A stretch of 64,000 nucleotides of DNA from Paraphysomonas bandaiensis. Lineage: Eukaryota > Chrysophyceae. Positions 1 through 10,500 of the stretch are shown here, one piece after another. The DNA lies in assembly GCA_965644295.1 (NCBI GenBank), contig CBFFRP010000335.1:1-64000 (forward strand), written 5' to 3'. Position numbers and translations under genes: made by a program. Each line of letters starts with the position of its first letter. Position 1 is the first letter of the stretch. The notes below the pieces were generated by a model that saw nothing but the letters and a program-made list of their open reading frames with translations, was not told the origin of the DNA and did no database searches.

Positions 1-2
1 CA

Positions 3-3000
3 GTTGATTTTACTGGACCATTTTCACCTCCAGCAATAGTCACAGGAAACACCGTAGTCTTTGGAGCTACCGATGCAGCTTCAAGATACAGTTGGACATT
101 CTATGGAAAACACAGAACCGAGGATTTTGTCATTGAGTGCATTCAGAAAATTGTGGATTATCTGCATTCGAAAGGCAAACGGCTAATACACTATCATGCT
201 GATGGTGGCCGTGAGCTAGTATCACATCGTGTACTGAACTTGCTGAGAAAATTAGGATCAACCTGGACCTTCAACGCTCCGTACACGCCAGAAGACAACC
301 CCATACAAGAACGACCATGGCGCACGACCAAGGAAAGAACGCTTGCATCCATTTGCAACTCGGGCCTACCACCCAACTTCTGGGAACAGGCTATGTCCAC
401 CGTCACGCATATGAAAAATCGCCTGCCATGCGCCACTGCAAAGGGATTCATTTCACCGTATCAGTTCATCCACGACGAGGCCCCCGATTTATCTTACGCC
501 AGGATTTGGGGCTGCAAATGCCATACATTCATAGACAAGTCTCAGAGAAGAAACGATTGGTCTCCACATAGCCATATTGGGTACTTCATGGGATACCGAG
601 AAGATGGACCAGGGTACGTCATATATGTACCTTCACTCAAGGACTTCGTAATCTCAAGTCACGTCTTTTTCAATGAGTGCATCCCCGACGTCAAGGAAAA
701 CTACTACGCTGAAATCGAATCATCACTGAGAGAAGAAAATTCAGAGAATCGAACAACCGAGAGCTTCCAATACCTCGTTGGAATGACCCACACAGATCCA
801 CAGGATGGCCTCCAATACATCACGACAAGAATCACAGTCATCAAAGGCCACGTGGCTGCTTACAGAGGATTGGCCCCACGAGAAAATGAAGGGCGAGTCA
901 TCGAGTTAAATGACCCAATACACGCTGCGGACATCGAAAGATACACCGCCGAGCACTTCAGTTATCAGAACGCGGTATCACCCCCGCAAGAGGAACCAGG
1001 ATGCCCCGTGGAAGGAACAGCTCCAGGGAGGAGCAGTTCAACCGACAGCCGTCATGACGCCACACGGGGCGGGAGTCACAGCCATTTGAGAGGACCCTAC
1101 TCAAATGAAAAGGAGGCAAGGCCTCGCCGCACAGCAGAAGCTCAGCGGAATACAGTGCCGAAGGAGGCACGGGGTGACAACAAGCGTGATCACCCTGCTC
1201 GTAAGGTCAAACGAGCTATCAAGACTGTGAATTCCCAGGGTGACAGGAGCCGGCAAAGCCCGGATGGCACAATTACGGGTGTAAGGACACCCCACCGACA
1301 CAAGGTGAGCCGTTGCGTAAAGAAAAGTCTCCACAGCAAGAGGCAGACCAGGAAAAGGGTAATCATGAATGTACACAAATTCGGTGATAATATATACCAC
1401 TGTGATGTTGATAAAAGATATTTGTACAACCACAAAACACCTGATAAACATGATAGTTACAGAACATTATACATGAATGATGTTGACATCATTATGCATG
1501 CAAATGACGCATGTAGCAATGATGTACCTAACACACCTAACAATGTTGGCGAGGCACTATCAGGCAGGTACAAGGAACAATGGCTGAAAGCCATCAACAA
1601 AGAAATCAAGTCTCTAGAGAGCAAAGGCTGTTGGAGGATAACGACACCACCAGCAAATTCCAACATTATAAGGGGAAAATTCGTGTTTAGGGTAAAGGTC
1701 AAGCGAGATGAGGTTACCTTCAAGGCGAGGTTAGTGGCTCAAGGTTTCTCCCAGGTCGAGGGTAAAGACTACAACGAAACCTACAGCCCAGTCGCAAAGG
1801 CCACATCAATGAGAACAGTCATAGCACTAGCAACTATACTTGGGTTGGAGCTTCACCAGGTAGATTTCTCCACTGCTTACATCAATGCAGACCTCCAAGA
1901 GGAAATTTACATGTATCCACCCGCTGGTCTCAATGTTCCAAACGGTAAAGTCCTCAGACTTCTAAAGAGTATATACGGACTCAAACAGTCCGGGTTAAAT
2001 TGGTATAAATGTTGTACTAATTATTTGTTAGACTGTGGTTTTACCAGATTAGTGTCCGACCCGTGCATATTCACGAAATCAATCAATGGTCGACCCATAA
2101 TTCTGGCAGTTTACGTCGATGACATCATTATCGCCGGTAAAAGTAGGACTGACATCATCCAAATCAAGAATTCGTTAGCTGAAAAATTCGACATTCATGA
2201 TCTCGGCCTCCTAGATTACTACCTCGGCATATTCGTCAAACAGGATATACAGAATCGAACTACGACACTAAATCAATCTCAATACATACGGAACCTACTC
2301 CACAGATTCAACATGGAAGATTGCAAGCCACGTAGTCACCCCATGACAACAAATTTTCATATAGACATTCTCGAAAAGAAACAACTATCTCAAGAAAATC
2401 AAGAATTTGTCCAAAATTTTCCTTACAAGGAGCTCATAGGTTCACTTATGTATATTGCTGTGTGCACTAGACCTGATATTGCATATGCTGTAAACACCCT
2501 TGCTCGTTTCAGTACTAATCCAAATCTAACTACATGCAAAGCCGCATTAAACATACTCAGGTACCTCAAAGGCACTATCGATCAAGGTCTACAGTACTCC
2601 GGGAAGTCTGTTACTTTAACTGGATTCGCTGACAGTGATTGGGCACGCTGTAACTTAACTCGCAGGTCGACCACAGCGTTTTGCTTCTTTATTGGAAATT
2701 GTCTCATTTCCTGGCAATCACGACTCCAGACCACTGTAGCTCTATCCTCTACAGAAGCGGAGTACATGGCACTATCAACAGCATGTCAAGAAGCTATTTG
2801 GCTACGGTCACTACTCTCGGAATTGGGCTTCCACATGCCATACTCAACAACCATATGGTGTGACAACAAAGGTGCAATTCAACTATGCCTAAACCCCGTA
2901 CACCACCGACGAACAAAACATATTGCCATCAGATATCACTTCATAAGAGAACAAGTCGCATCGCACTCTATTATTGTTGATTACATGCCTACAAACGAGA

Positions 3001-3167
3001 TGCTGGCCGACATTCTAACTAAACCCCTCACATCAAACACGTTCCACAGATTGCGGGATTCACTAATGGGGGGGGGAGGTATCAACATACCTGCTAGCAA
3101 TAAAAGAACAAAAGTATCTATCCCACCGGCAGAGAACTCAACCAAGAGACCACGATGGATGACTTAG
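3..3167 (+). CDS. Ty1/copia polyprotein, 5'-truncated (integrase, reverse transcriptase, RNase H)
   Basis: This is the 3' two-thirds of a copia-type retrotransposon polyprotein, open from the window edge to TAG at 3165-3167 with no internal stop; the first in-frame ATG is at 153. Integrase comes first: VDFTGPF near position 3, HADGGRE near 195-215, then TPEDNPIQER, in which the last catalytic Glu is kept but the usual QQNG is altered. A low-complexity charged linker follows (about 950-1350). Reverse transcriptase runs from about 1560 to 2300 with KARLVAQGFSQ, QVDFSTAYINADL, YGLKQSGLNWY and the YVDD active site at about 2113. RNase H follows from about 2600 (FADSDWA, ALSSTEAEYMA, WCDNKGAIQL, HRRTKHIAIRYHF). 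The order IN-RT-RH is diagnostic of Ty1/copia rather than gypsy. The intact frame suggests a young copy; gag and protease lie outside the window. Confidence 0.95.
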   Translation, partial: VDFTGPFSPPAIVTGNTVVFGATDAASRYSWTFYGKHRTEDFVIECIQKIVDYLHSKGKRLIHYHADGGRELVSHRVLNLLRKLGSTWTFNAPYTPEDNPIQERPWRTTKERTLASICNSGLPPNFWEQAMSTVTHMKNRLPCATAKGFISPYQFIHDEAPDLSYARIWGCKCHTFIDKSQRRNDWSPHSHIGYFMGYREDGPGYVIYVPSLKDFVISSHVFFNECIPDVKENYYAEIESSLREENSENRTTESFQYLVGMTHTDPQDGLQYITTRITVIKGHVAAYRGLAPRENEGRVIELNDPIHAADIERYTAEHFSYQNAVSPPQEEPGCPVEGTAPGRSSSTDSRHDATRGGSHSHLRGPYSNEKEARPRRTAEAQRNTVPKEARGDNKRDHPARKVKRAIKTVNSQGDRSRQSPDGTITGVRTPHRHKVSRCVKKSLHSKRQTRKRVIMNVHKFGDNIYHCDVDKRYLYNHKTPDKHDSYRTLYMNDVDIIMHANDACSNDVPNTPNNVGEALSGRYKEQWLKAINKEIKSLESKGCWRITTPPANSNIIRGKFVFRVKVKRDEVTFKARLVAQGFSQVEGKDYNETYSPVAKATSMRTVIALATILGLELHQVDFSTAYINADLQEEIYMYPPAGLNVPNGKVLRLLKSIYGLKQSGLNWYKCCTNYLLDCGFTRLVSDPCIFTKSINGRPIILAVYVDDIIIAGKSRTDIIQIKNSLAEKFDIHDLGLLDYYLGIFVKQDIQNRTTTLNQSQYIRNLLHRFNMEDCKPRSHPMTTNFHIDILEKKQLSQENQEFVQNFPYKELIGSLMYIAVCTRPDIAYAVNTLARFSTNPNLTTCKAALNILRYLKGTIDQGLQYSGKSVTLTGFADSDWARCNLTRRSTTAFCFFIGNCLISWQSRLQTTVALSSTEAEYMALSTACQEAIWLRSLLSELGFHMPYSTTIWCDNKGAIQLCLNPVHHRRTKHIAIRYHFIREQVASHSIIVDYMPTNEMLADILTKPLTSNTFHRLRDSLMGGGGINIPASNKRTKVSIPPAENSTKRPRWMT

Positions 3168-3332
3168 AGATCTACGGAGTTTCCCACGAGTATGCTGTAT
3201 GTTGACATCAGTGTAATCCACAATCTGTGATTGCACTCGTGGGTTTTACCCTCAGTAGAACTATCTCCAAATATATACACCTATATCCATATATCTATGT
3301 ATACGCCATATGATTATTTCATTGAGGGGGAG

Positions 3333-3540
3333 TATTAGGAGTCATTGATTCACGTATATCTCTTAACGCGTGAATACAACACACATATACAATGAAATAC
3401 CAAATAGACTGAATAATTACCAAACTATACATGATACGCGACTGTACAAGATACGCACATGTGTGTGGTGCTAACGCTCTGCTCAAACGTGTCTTGCTAT
3501 TATACTATTAGGCCTTATCGTTCAATCTTTATCTCTAATA
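3333..3540 (+). repeat. Candidate 3' LTR of the copia element
   Basis: A purine tract (TTGAGGGGGAG, about 3322-3332) sits 155 bp after the polyprotein stop, where the polypurine primer should be. The sequence right after it begins TATTAGGA and a run of about 208 bp ends CTCTAATA at 3540, giving a 6-bp inverted terminal pair TATTAG/CTAATA. I infer these as LTR ends. They would depart from the usual TG...CA (TGTTAG/CTAACA) by one base at each end. The 5' LTR lies outside the window, so neither the LTR nor a target-site duplication can be confirmed. The 3168-3321 stretch before it is untranslated 3' sequence. Confidence 0.5.
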
Positions 3541-3622
3541 ATATCAAGTATATTCTTACTAAATATTAAGACTAACCTTAAATCTTATTTGTCAGGACTG
3601 CGATTAATTGAGATATATTATT

Positions 3623-4196
3623 CAACCTAGTCTATTTGGTTGAATTTCCTAGTCATACTATTTTCGGTGTAAAAACCTAGTCAAAGCAATGAATGACTCA
3701 ACCTAGCCAATTGTAGTATTAAACCTAGTCATGAATTGTACTCACGTATAGCTACGCATTACAGAAGCATGAGGTCATAGCAGGTGACGTAGAACCAATG
3801 CAACATACAAAAATGAAAAATTCTTTGCTGGCAGTGTCGGTTTTCTGATGCTCCTGATCACATCCTGGCTCATCCGAAGATTGTGCGGTTTGATGCCCAT
3901 GAAATGAAGATTGCTATGGAGCTACACCGGACTTGTTCATCAGAAACAGCCCAATTTTCATTCGACTATGACGACGAAGTGTGAGGCATATATCATTTGA
4001 ATTTTTGAATTTTTGAATTTATGGCTACAGTATGCTCCCCTGTTTGACTAGGTGAATACCCACTTCCACCTAGTAGACCTAGTCATTTGTAATGATAAAA
4101 ATTTAACTATTTAATGACTAGATTTTTCTACCTTTTGACTAGGTTTTTACATCAATTTTGGTGTGACTAGGAAATTCCACTAAATTGACTAGGTCG
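3623..4196. mobile_element. Non-autonomous TIR element built on CCTAGTCA repeats
   Basis: The left part (3623-3740) repeats CCTAGTC-type motifs on the plus strand and the right part (4045-4196) repeats their reverse complement (GACTAGG). The reverse complement of the right end aligns with the left end over at least 60 bp, sharing GAATTTCCTAGTCA and GTAAAAACCTAGTCAAA at matching spacing. This is a long terminal inverted repeat with subterminal iterations, as in MITEs. The middle (about 3826-3983) holds a 50-codon open stretch ending in TGA that looks coding and is preceded by an AG acceptor-like site; it may be a captured exon. TGAATTTT repeats lie at 3998-4020. No transposase is encoded, so the superfamily is unknown. 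Confidence 0.65.
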
Positions 4197-4337
4197 AAAA
4201 ATAGATCCCCAATTAATTTAATTGTAATTAAATTGCGTAGAATATACGAAATAAGAGCAATTTAATTGTTCGCTGGAAGGTTGTAATTAATTAGCAATTA
4301 TTTACTATTTAATATAAGAATATATTAGAATTAGAAC

Positions 4338-4660
4338 TTGGAAAATGCTGTTGTGAAAGTTCAAAGAGGATTAAGTGACACTCTCACTCGACCTCAGAAG
4401 GTGCAGCTCAAAAGTTTTCTGTTGGACAGAACTGGTGCTGACGAGAAAAAAGAAGATGATAGTGTCGACTCACTGAGAACTTACGAGAAGACACCAAAAA
4501 CAAAAGCAACTATACGCTATACGCACGACCAAACCAACTACGTACCGCTGCTTGAATCATATTTACTCCGCTACTAACTGTGTAGAAATGCTTTTCAGTA
4601 GAGAAATAGTCAACATGAGCAATCTGCGCAAATCCATAGCACCCCATCGATTACAGAATA
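4338..4660 (+). pseudogene. hAT transposase C-terminal relic
   Basis: A 79-codon open frame (4338-4577) is followed, after a frameshift, by a translation at about 4558-4640 reading TNCVEMLFSR...MSNLRKS. This is the signature of the hAT dimerisation domain (Thr-x-x-x-Glu-x-x-Phe-Ser followed by a basic helix). The same region aligns with the minus-strand relic at 54.9-55.3 kb, including the upstream acidic/lysine-rich segment (GADEKKEDD-like) and the following lysine-rich stretch. The copy is broken by at least one frameshift and has no catalytic core, so it is dead. AT-rich AATTAATT-type sequence at 4200-4330 resembles the ends of the other hAT-like copies. The stretch 4661-4940 shows nothing further. 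Confidence 0.7.
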
Positions 4661-4940
4661 GTGTAGTTGCAAATCAAAGGGTGCACTAAATAATTTGCTA
4701 ATATGATGAGCACCAATATATGATATGTAATATGGTCGGTGCACTTCACTTGGTCGTTCTAAAAGTTGTCACATAAATTCAAATCATCACTCAATAGCTG
4801 TCAACATAGCAATAATGCAGTTTCATTATTCGATACTTTAGAAATATGACGGTTATGATACTTTCCAAATATGCATAATGCCGATCGAAGTTCGAGTAAA
4901 CCTGTCCATAACTATTATACTTCATAGCTGTATGCTACAG

Positions 4941-6768
4941 CTACTGTATAACACACCCACTACGCTTCGACGGTTCAGTATTTTTCTTATCTTGCTGCTC
5001 CTCATGGAGTGGTAAAGTGGCTTCGACGTCTGACACACTTAGACCTGCACAGCCTCCAGATTCTGTAGCAGAGGCAAACAGAGATGATCCCCCCGATATA
5101 AATCGCAGCGCTTCACTACTATTTGTACTGGCACTACTCACCAATGTGTTATAAAACCGCTGAAACTCATCATAATCAATACTCATATCACGGTTGACGT
5201 CCATTGCTTTGAAAGCCTCTTCAGCCGCTGTACGGGCGATTCCAGTAAAGTCTCTTCCGTCGTGAATCATACATGCAACCATCCACATGAACTCATCACT
5301 TGACAATTGTCCATCGTTGTTGATATCGAAAAGGTTAAAGTAAAGTCTGGCAGGCTCTGAATCTCCTACATTAGTATGCCTCATAGTCAAAATCGTGAGA
5401 AGAAACTCCTTTAGATCCACAACACCATCACCATTGATGTCGAACAAACCGAAGAACGACCGCACATCCGGAATATCGACCCTTGCATCTGCTACAATCT
5501 TAGAAAATATATCGTAGTCAATACCTTTTGTGTCAATGCTTAGAGTTGCGCTGTCACAATCCTTACTTTCCACAATATGAAACACACTTTTAACAAATCG
5601 TTTCTTCATTTCTACAAGCTGTTCATCCATCGAACCATATGACATGATCTGCGGAGCTTCCTGTAACAGATGCTGACTTTTCCGCTTAATATCATAGTCA
5701 AGAAAGGCATGTTGCAAAGTACCATAGCACGCTAAGTTCTTTATGCCTCTGTGATATTCTGGCGTAAAAGGTATCGACGATGGTTCTTCGGTCATCCAAG
5801 GGTGCTCAAATACTTCCTCGATAGTAATCCTTTCCGTGGGGTCAACAGTCAGCATTCTTTTCACAAGATCTAGTGCCTTACGGGGAGCCACTTGATATAG
5901 CTCCGATGTTGTGTTGAATCGACCACTTATTCCCGCCTTCACGTCATCGAATGGAGGTCGACCGACGAGCATGATATACAACACCACTCCGCTCTGCCAT
6001 ATGTCAGTCTGAAAACTATACTCCCGCCGGAGTAGGGATTCCGGTGCATGATAACCGGGCGTACCAGCTACATGTGTATCCACATACATGTCACTCTCCC
6101 CGACCCTCACCATCATTCCGAGGTCAACTATCTTTAGGTCAGATGAGGCATCTCGTGATACAAGCATTACATTATCGCATTTCAGGTCCCGATGAATCAA
6201 CCGACGACTGTGTATATCTCGTAGCGCCGTCATGTAGCTTTTAAACAACGCGACCAAATACTTTTCAGATATGTCACGCTGAGTAATAATTCGGTAGAGC
6301 AGACTGTCTCCAACTAAGGCTTCCATTACGATTACAGGATAGCGGTACTCGCGGTTGAAATGCATCTTACGCTTATAAACATCACACACTGCGAGATATA
6401 CGTCAGTTCATTCACTACACATACACTGGTACACGTACATATGCCTTCATCCGTATCATCAAATATCCCCAACATTTCAGCAACACCCGTCACACCTTCG
6501 AGAGCTTTGTTAATCCATATTTCATATTCAATATCTTCTTTAATTGGCTCGTGACGTTCATATCCAAAAAATTTCATCTGCATAGCAATCATTAAAATGC
6601 CATAGTAGCTTGAGGACACCTTTCACTCACAGCAACAGCACCTCCATCGGACTTACGATGTGCCAGAAATACAGTGCCATAGCCACCTTTACCGAGACGC
6701 CGATCTAAAGTAAAATCTGCGAAGGAGAGCTGCGGGACAGTTTTTCTATTTCGTTCAAACAAACTCAT
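4941..6768 (-). CDS. Calcium-dependent protein kinase with C-terminal CaaX box
   Basis: A Ser/Thr kinase fused to EF-hands, expected to phosphorylate targets in response to Ca2+. Three exons join in phase: 6768-6631, 6577-6439 and 6388-4941 (1,725 nt, 574 aa; introns 53 and 50 bp). The glycine loop GKGGYGTV lies near residue 27, the ATP-binding Lys in VAMKFF near 48, and the catalytic loop HRDLKCDN near 158. The metal-binding motif is DLG (about 181) instead of DFG, and APE is intact. C-terminal to the kinase, three EF loops are visible: DINGDGVVDLKE (409-420), DINNDGQLSSDE (447-458) and DVNRDMSIDYDE (489-500; Met replaces the usual Gly at position 6). A fourth, N-terminal EF-hand looks degenerate. 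Residue 2 is Ser, so N-myristoylation is not possible. The protein instead ends CVIQ, a CaaX prenylation motif. It diverges from the Fused kinase gene. Confidence 0.92.
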
Positions 6769-7513
6769 CTTCGTATATCACGAAACAGAACCTGCTCACT
6801 GTGGAGTCATCATGCAGACAAAAGTGTTCGTGTTTTGCGTTTGACTGAAGCAGTATCTTAACTGTTCAGCACTTCCGTATCATTGTGTGTTCAACAATAC
6901 GTCCATAGTTCTTGTTCATACATACTCCATAGCATACAGCTGTATGCGTATGTGCCGTATGCTGGCTGTATCTTGCTCTTGTCCTCTCCTGGAACGGAAA
7001 CAAAAACATGTGATACATTTTTTTGAATATTGATAAAATACTGCTGCAGGAATATCCGGCACTAGAGTACTGTATATAGTATATAGGTAGGTCTATACAG
7101 TAGTACAAGACTACGTAACATGATAGATGGCGATGTACTGTAGAGCTACTGTATATATTCGTACAAGTGGAGCTGTAGGACCTCCATAGAGTACCAGAGC
7201 TGTGCATCCCGCCCAGAAGCACAACTAGAACCAAAGAGATCCAAACCACAAATTAATGCGATCCACAACAAGCGCAATCGGCACTGCTTAACCACCGCCA
7301 GAGGAAGCATAGCTTGGTTTGAATGGACTGCATTGTTATTTACATATAAGCTGCCCTTTTGTTGTGATACGGTTTTGCTCGCATCAGCTGCATCCTGTTG
7401 CCGTTGACTTGGACTATTTCATACTGCGCCGCTCCAATTTGCCTGTAGGTGAGTTAATTCAATAGCTGCAGTACATTGTCTGCTCCGCATAGAGCCGAAG
7501 TAGCGCATTTAAG
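6769..7513. promoter_or_regulatory. Divergent promoter region between the CDPK and Fused-type kinase genes
   Basis: The 745 bp between two head-to-head start codons must hold both promoters and 5' UTRs. I see no clear TATA box or repeat element. The open frames in it are not coding-like and match nothing recognised. A GTGAG site near 7449 could be the donor of a 5'-UTR intron, but that is a guess. Confidence 0.5.
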
Positions 7514-10500
7514 ATGGACAATTACATCGTGTTGGAGCATATTGGAGAGGGGTCTTTCGGAAAAGTGTATAAGGCTCGTCGAAAAAACACAGGATTCACT
7601 GTAGCTATGAAGTTTATATCTAAACACGGCAAAAGTGATAAAGACGTTCGCAACTTAAGACAAGAAATTGGAATATTGCGAAAGTTAAATCATGACAATA
7701 TAATATTGATGTTCGATGCTTTTGAAACTGACAGAGATTTTTGTGTGGTCACAGAATATGGTCAAGGCGAATTATTTGACATACTACAGGTATGTGTGTT
7801 CGTATTTACATGGACACATGAAGTGACATGTACTTCACAAGGACGACCAAAGCCTCCCGGAAGCCACTGTACAGAAGATTGCAAAACAGTTGGTTCGTGC
7901 ATTGTACTATCTCCATTCCAACCGTATCATTCATAGAGGTACATGTGCATTCCAATCCCAATTGTGTGTTTGTGAATTAATGTGAGGTACATTTAGATAT
8001 GAAGCCACAGAATGTATTAATTGGATCAAATGGAACATTAAAATTGTGTGATTTTGGCTTTGCACGAGCAATGTCTTCGAACACTCTGGTTTTAACGTCA
8101 ATTAAAGGGACTCCGCTTTATATGTCCCCAGAATTGGTCAAGGAGCAGCCTTATGATGCCACATCAGACTTATGGTCACTGGGAGTAATTCTTTACGAGT
8201 TATACGTGGGCCAACCTCCATTCTACACAAACAGCATTTATTCCCTCATCAACCATATTGTGAAAGACCCAGTAAAATATCCTTCCAGTATTAGCCGTGA
8301 TTTCAAATCGTTTTTGTATGGACTACTGCAGAAGAATCCATCCAAGCGACTAACATGGCCGTATCTTCTTCAGCATCCTTTTGTCCAAATAGCAAGTGAC
8401 TCTGGTGCAGGCCTTGTGAGAGAGGAAGAAATTGCGAAGCGCGCATGCTACGGAGGTCTGGGTGGACCCCGTGAGCGTCTGGAAGTAATAATGCAGTCGG
8501 ACTCCAACGTCCTCTTCGGCACACAAGCCATTCCATCTACCGGTGTGAAGCGAAACGATGGAGTGACTCTACCCCATGAAGCTTCTGTGCGGCAACGGCA
8601 GGCCATGGCTAGACGCAGAGCTGAGGAACGAAGAGAACGGAAGGAGAGAGAACGCAGAGAGAAGGAGGAAAAGGCACGTGCAGCAGAGAGGGAAAGGCGT
8701 AGAGCAACCGAAGAGGCTGCAGAAAAACAAAGAGAGGTACTAAGAAGGCAAAGAGAAATGGAAGCTCAGATTGAAAGGGAGCGTGCTGAACGGAGCAGAC
8801 GAGACGCCGAAGAAGCAGAACGAGAAGCGCGAAAAGCCAAAATACTCAAAGATGAACAGTTGCAGGAAATAGAGGAGAGTAAACAAGAAGAAGTAAAAAA
8901 TGATATCGAGTCAGCTGTAGCAACAGAGATGATTCGTGAAAGACAAGTCATTGTGGAGGAGAGTATCATGGAGGATTCCACAGTTAGAGGAACTCTACTG
9001 GCGCTAGGCCGAGATGTATCATTCGCTCACTCTGTTTCAGAAGAGTTTGACCTAAATAATGCATCTGCTGATGGCCAACAGGAAGCCGGACAAGCACTTG
9101 TTGTTCCAGAGGATGCTGTGCTAGGTGGGATAGCTGTGCTTGCCGAAACGCCAATGTCTGCTGCTAGTGGGTTTTCTGATGCGTACTCAGAAGAGTTTGA
9201 AGAGGACGAATTGATGTCTCCCACAAGCTTACCACACCCTGGGACTGCTCAGCCGTTCGAAAAAGCTGTAACTAGTTATTCCCAGAAAGAAAGTATTTGC
9301 GCAAGCAGAAGCTCAAGTAGCAGTAATATTGATGACAGGGATGTGGTGGGAGCATCCATGCGAGATGGCGAAGCTGATGTGAGCGAAATGGACTCGTTTA
9401 GGGAAGCATATGGTGATTTGTCTCTGTATTGGTACACTGTACACGGCGAGTTTGGCCTTGGATCGGATTCCTCCACAGTAGTAGCTCCAACAAACGTCAT
9501 TATTAACGCCGCATCTTCGAAGGCGTTCCACGAACAGCTCAATGTCATTGTGAGCGTGACGATTGAAGGAATTGAAGGCGCTGATGGGAGGTTATCCCGT
9601 GTGCCTGAGTCCAGTGAGTTAGAGCTGCCCCTTGTACTTCGGCGATTACTAGGGATAACTCTGTTGGCTGTGCAGTGTGCTTCTTTGTCAGCTGGGACTG
9701 CTGTGCGCTTGCTTAGGGGGGCCGAGTCTAGGGTTCAAGAAGGGGGATCTTGTGACGTACAGTATCTGAAATCAGATAAAGGAATACAAAATGCTCTTAG
9801 CACCAGTGTTTTTCTCTGTCGCGTTCTCCCTTCCATGGTAGATATGTCATCGAAACTAGTTAAACTGCTGCAATACTGTTTGAATTCCTGCTCCTCAGAC
9901 GCTTATTGCGAGAAAGATTTCTCCACAGCGGTCTCTGTCTTGTCTGATATGTGTATTCTGATGGGGCATGTAGTTGCTTTGCCAAGCCATGCTCGTCTTT
10001 TTGCTGGTGTTCCGGATGCAGATTCATCTCATTCATCACCTATGAAAGAAATAACATTTCCCGTACAAGTGTCGGATCGATGGTGTCTAGTGTCCGTCCT
10101 CAGTGATATGCTTCAGTCTGTGGCAGTGGATCCTTCCAGAGCCCTACAGCGACAAAGTCTTCGCACTCTGGGCGCTGTGATTTCTTCGTCGCCGCCCGAG
10201 ATGTACAGCATGTTGTTTGCTCAACAACTCCCGTCTGTGCTTTGTGAGTGCCTGGAAATTGAAGACGATACTGTGGGCGTAACTTATGGTGGCACGACTG
10301 CGCCTGCTGTGTACAAAGAGGGGAGTGGGCCAATCGTTCTTTCACTTGCATACTGTGTTCACACACTAGCACTGTTACTTCACACTGTAAATCCGGCTTG
10401 GGGCACCATCCCTTTTGCCTTGGAATTGATATTAGCTCCGGGGTCTGTCTGCAGCGCTGGCTCACGCAATGATAGTGTGGGGGATGACAGCACAGTGTAT

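Noticed and set aside
6866-7249. 127-codon minus-strand frame in the CDPK/Fused spacer
   Set aside because: Cys/Tyr/Ser-rich composition reflecting TA/GT-rich DNA, no domain, and it overlaps the expected promoter of both genes.
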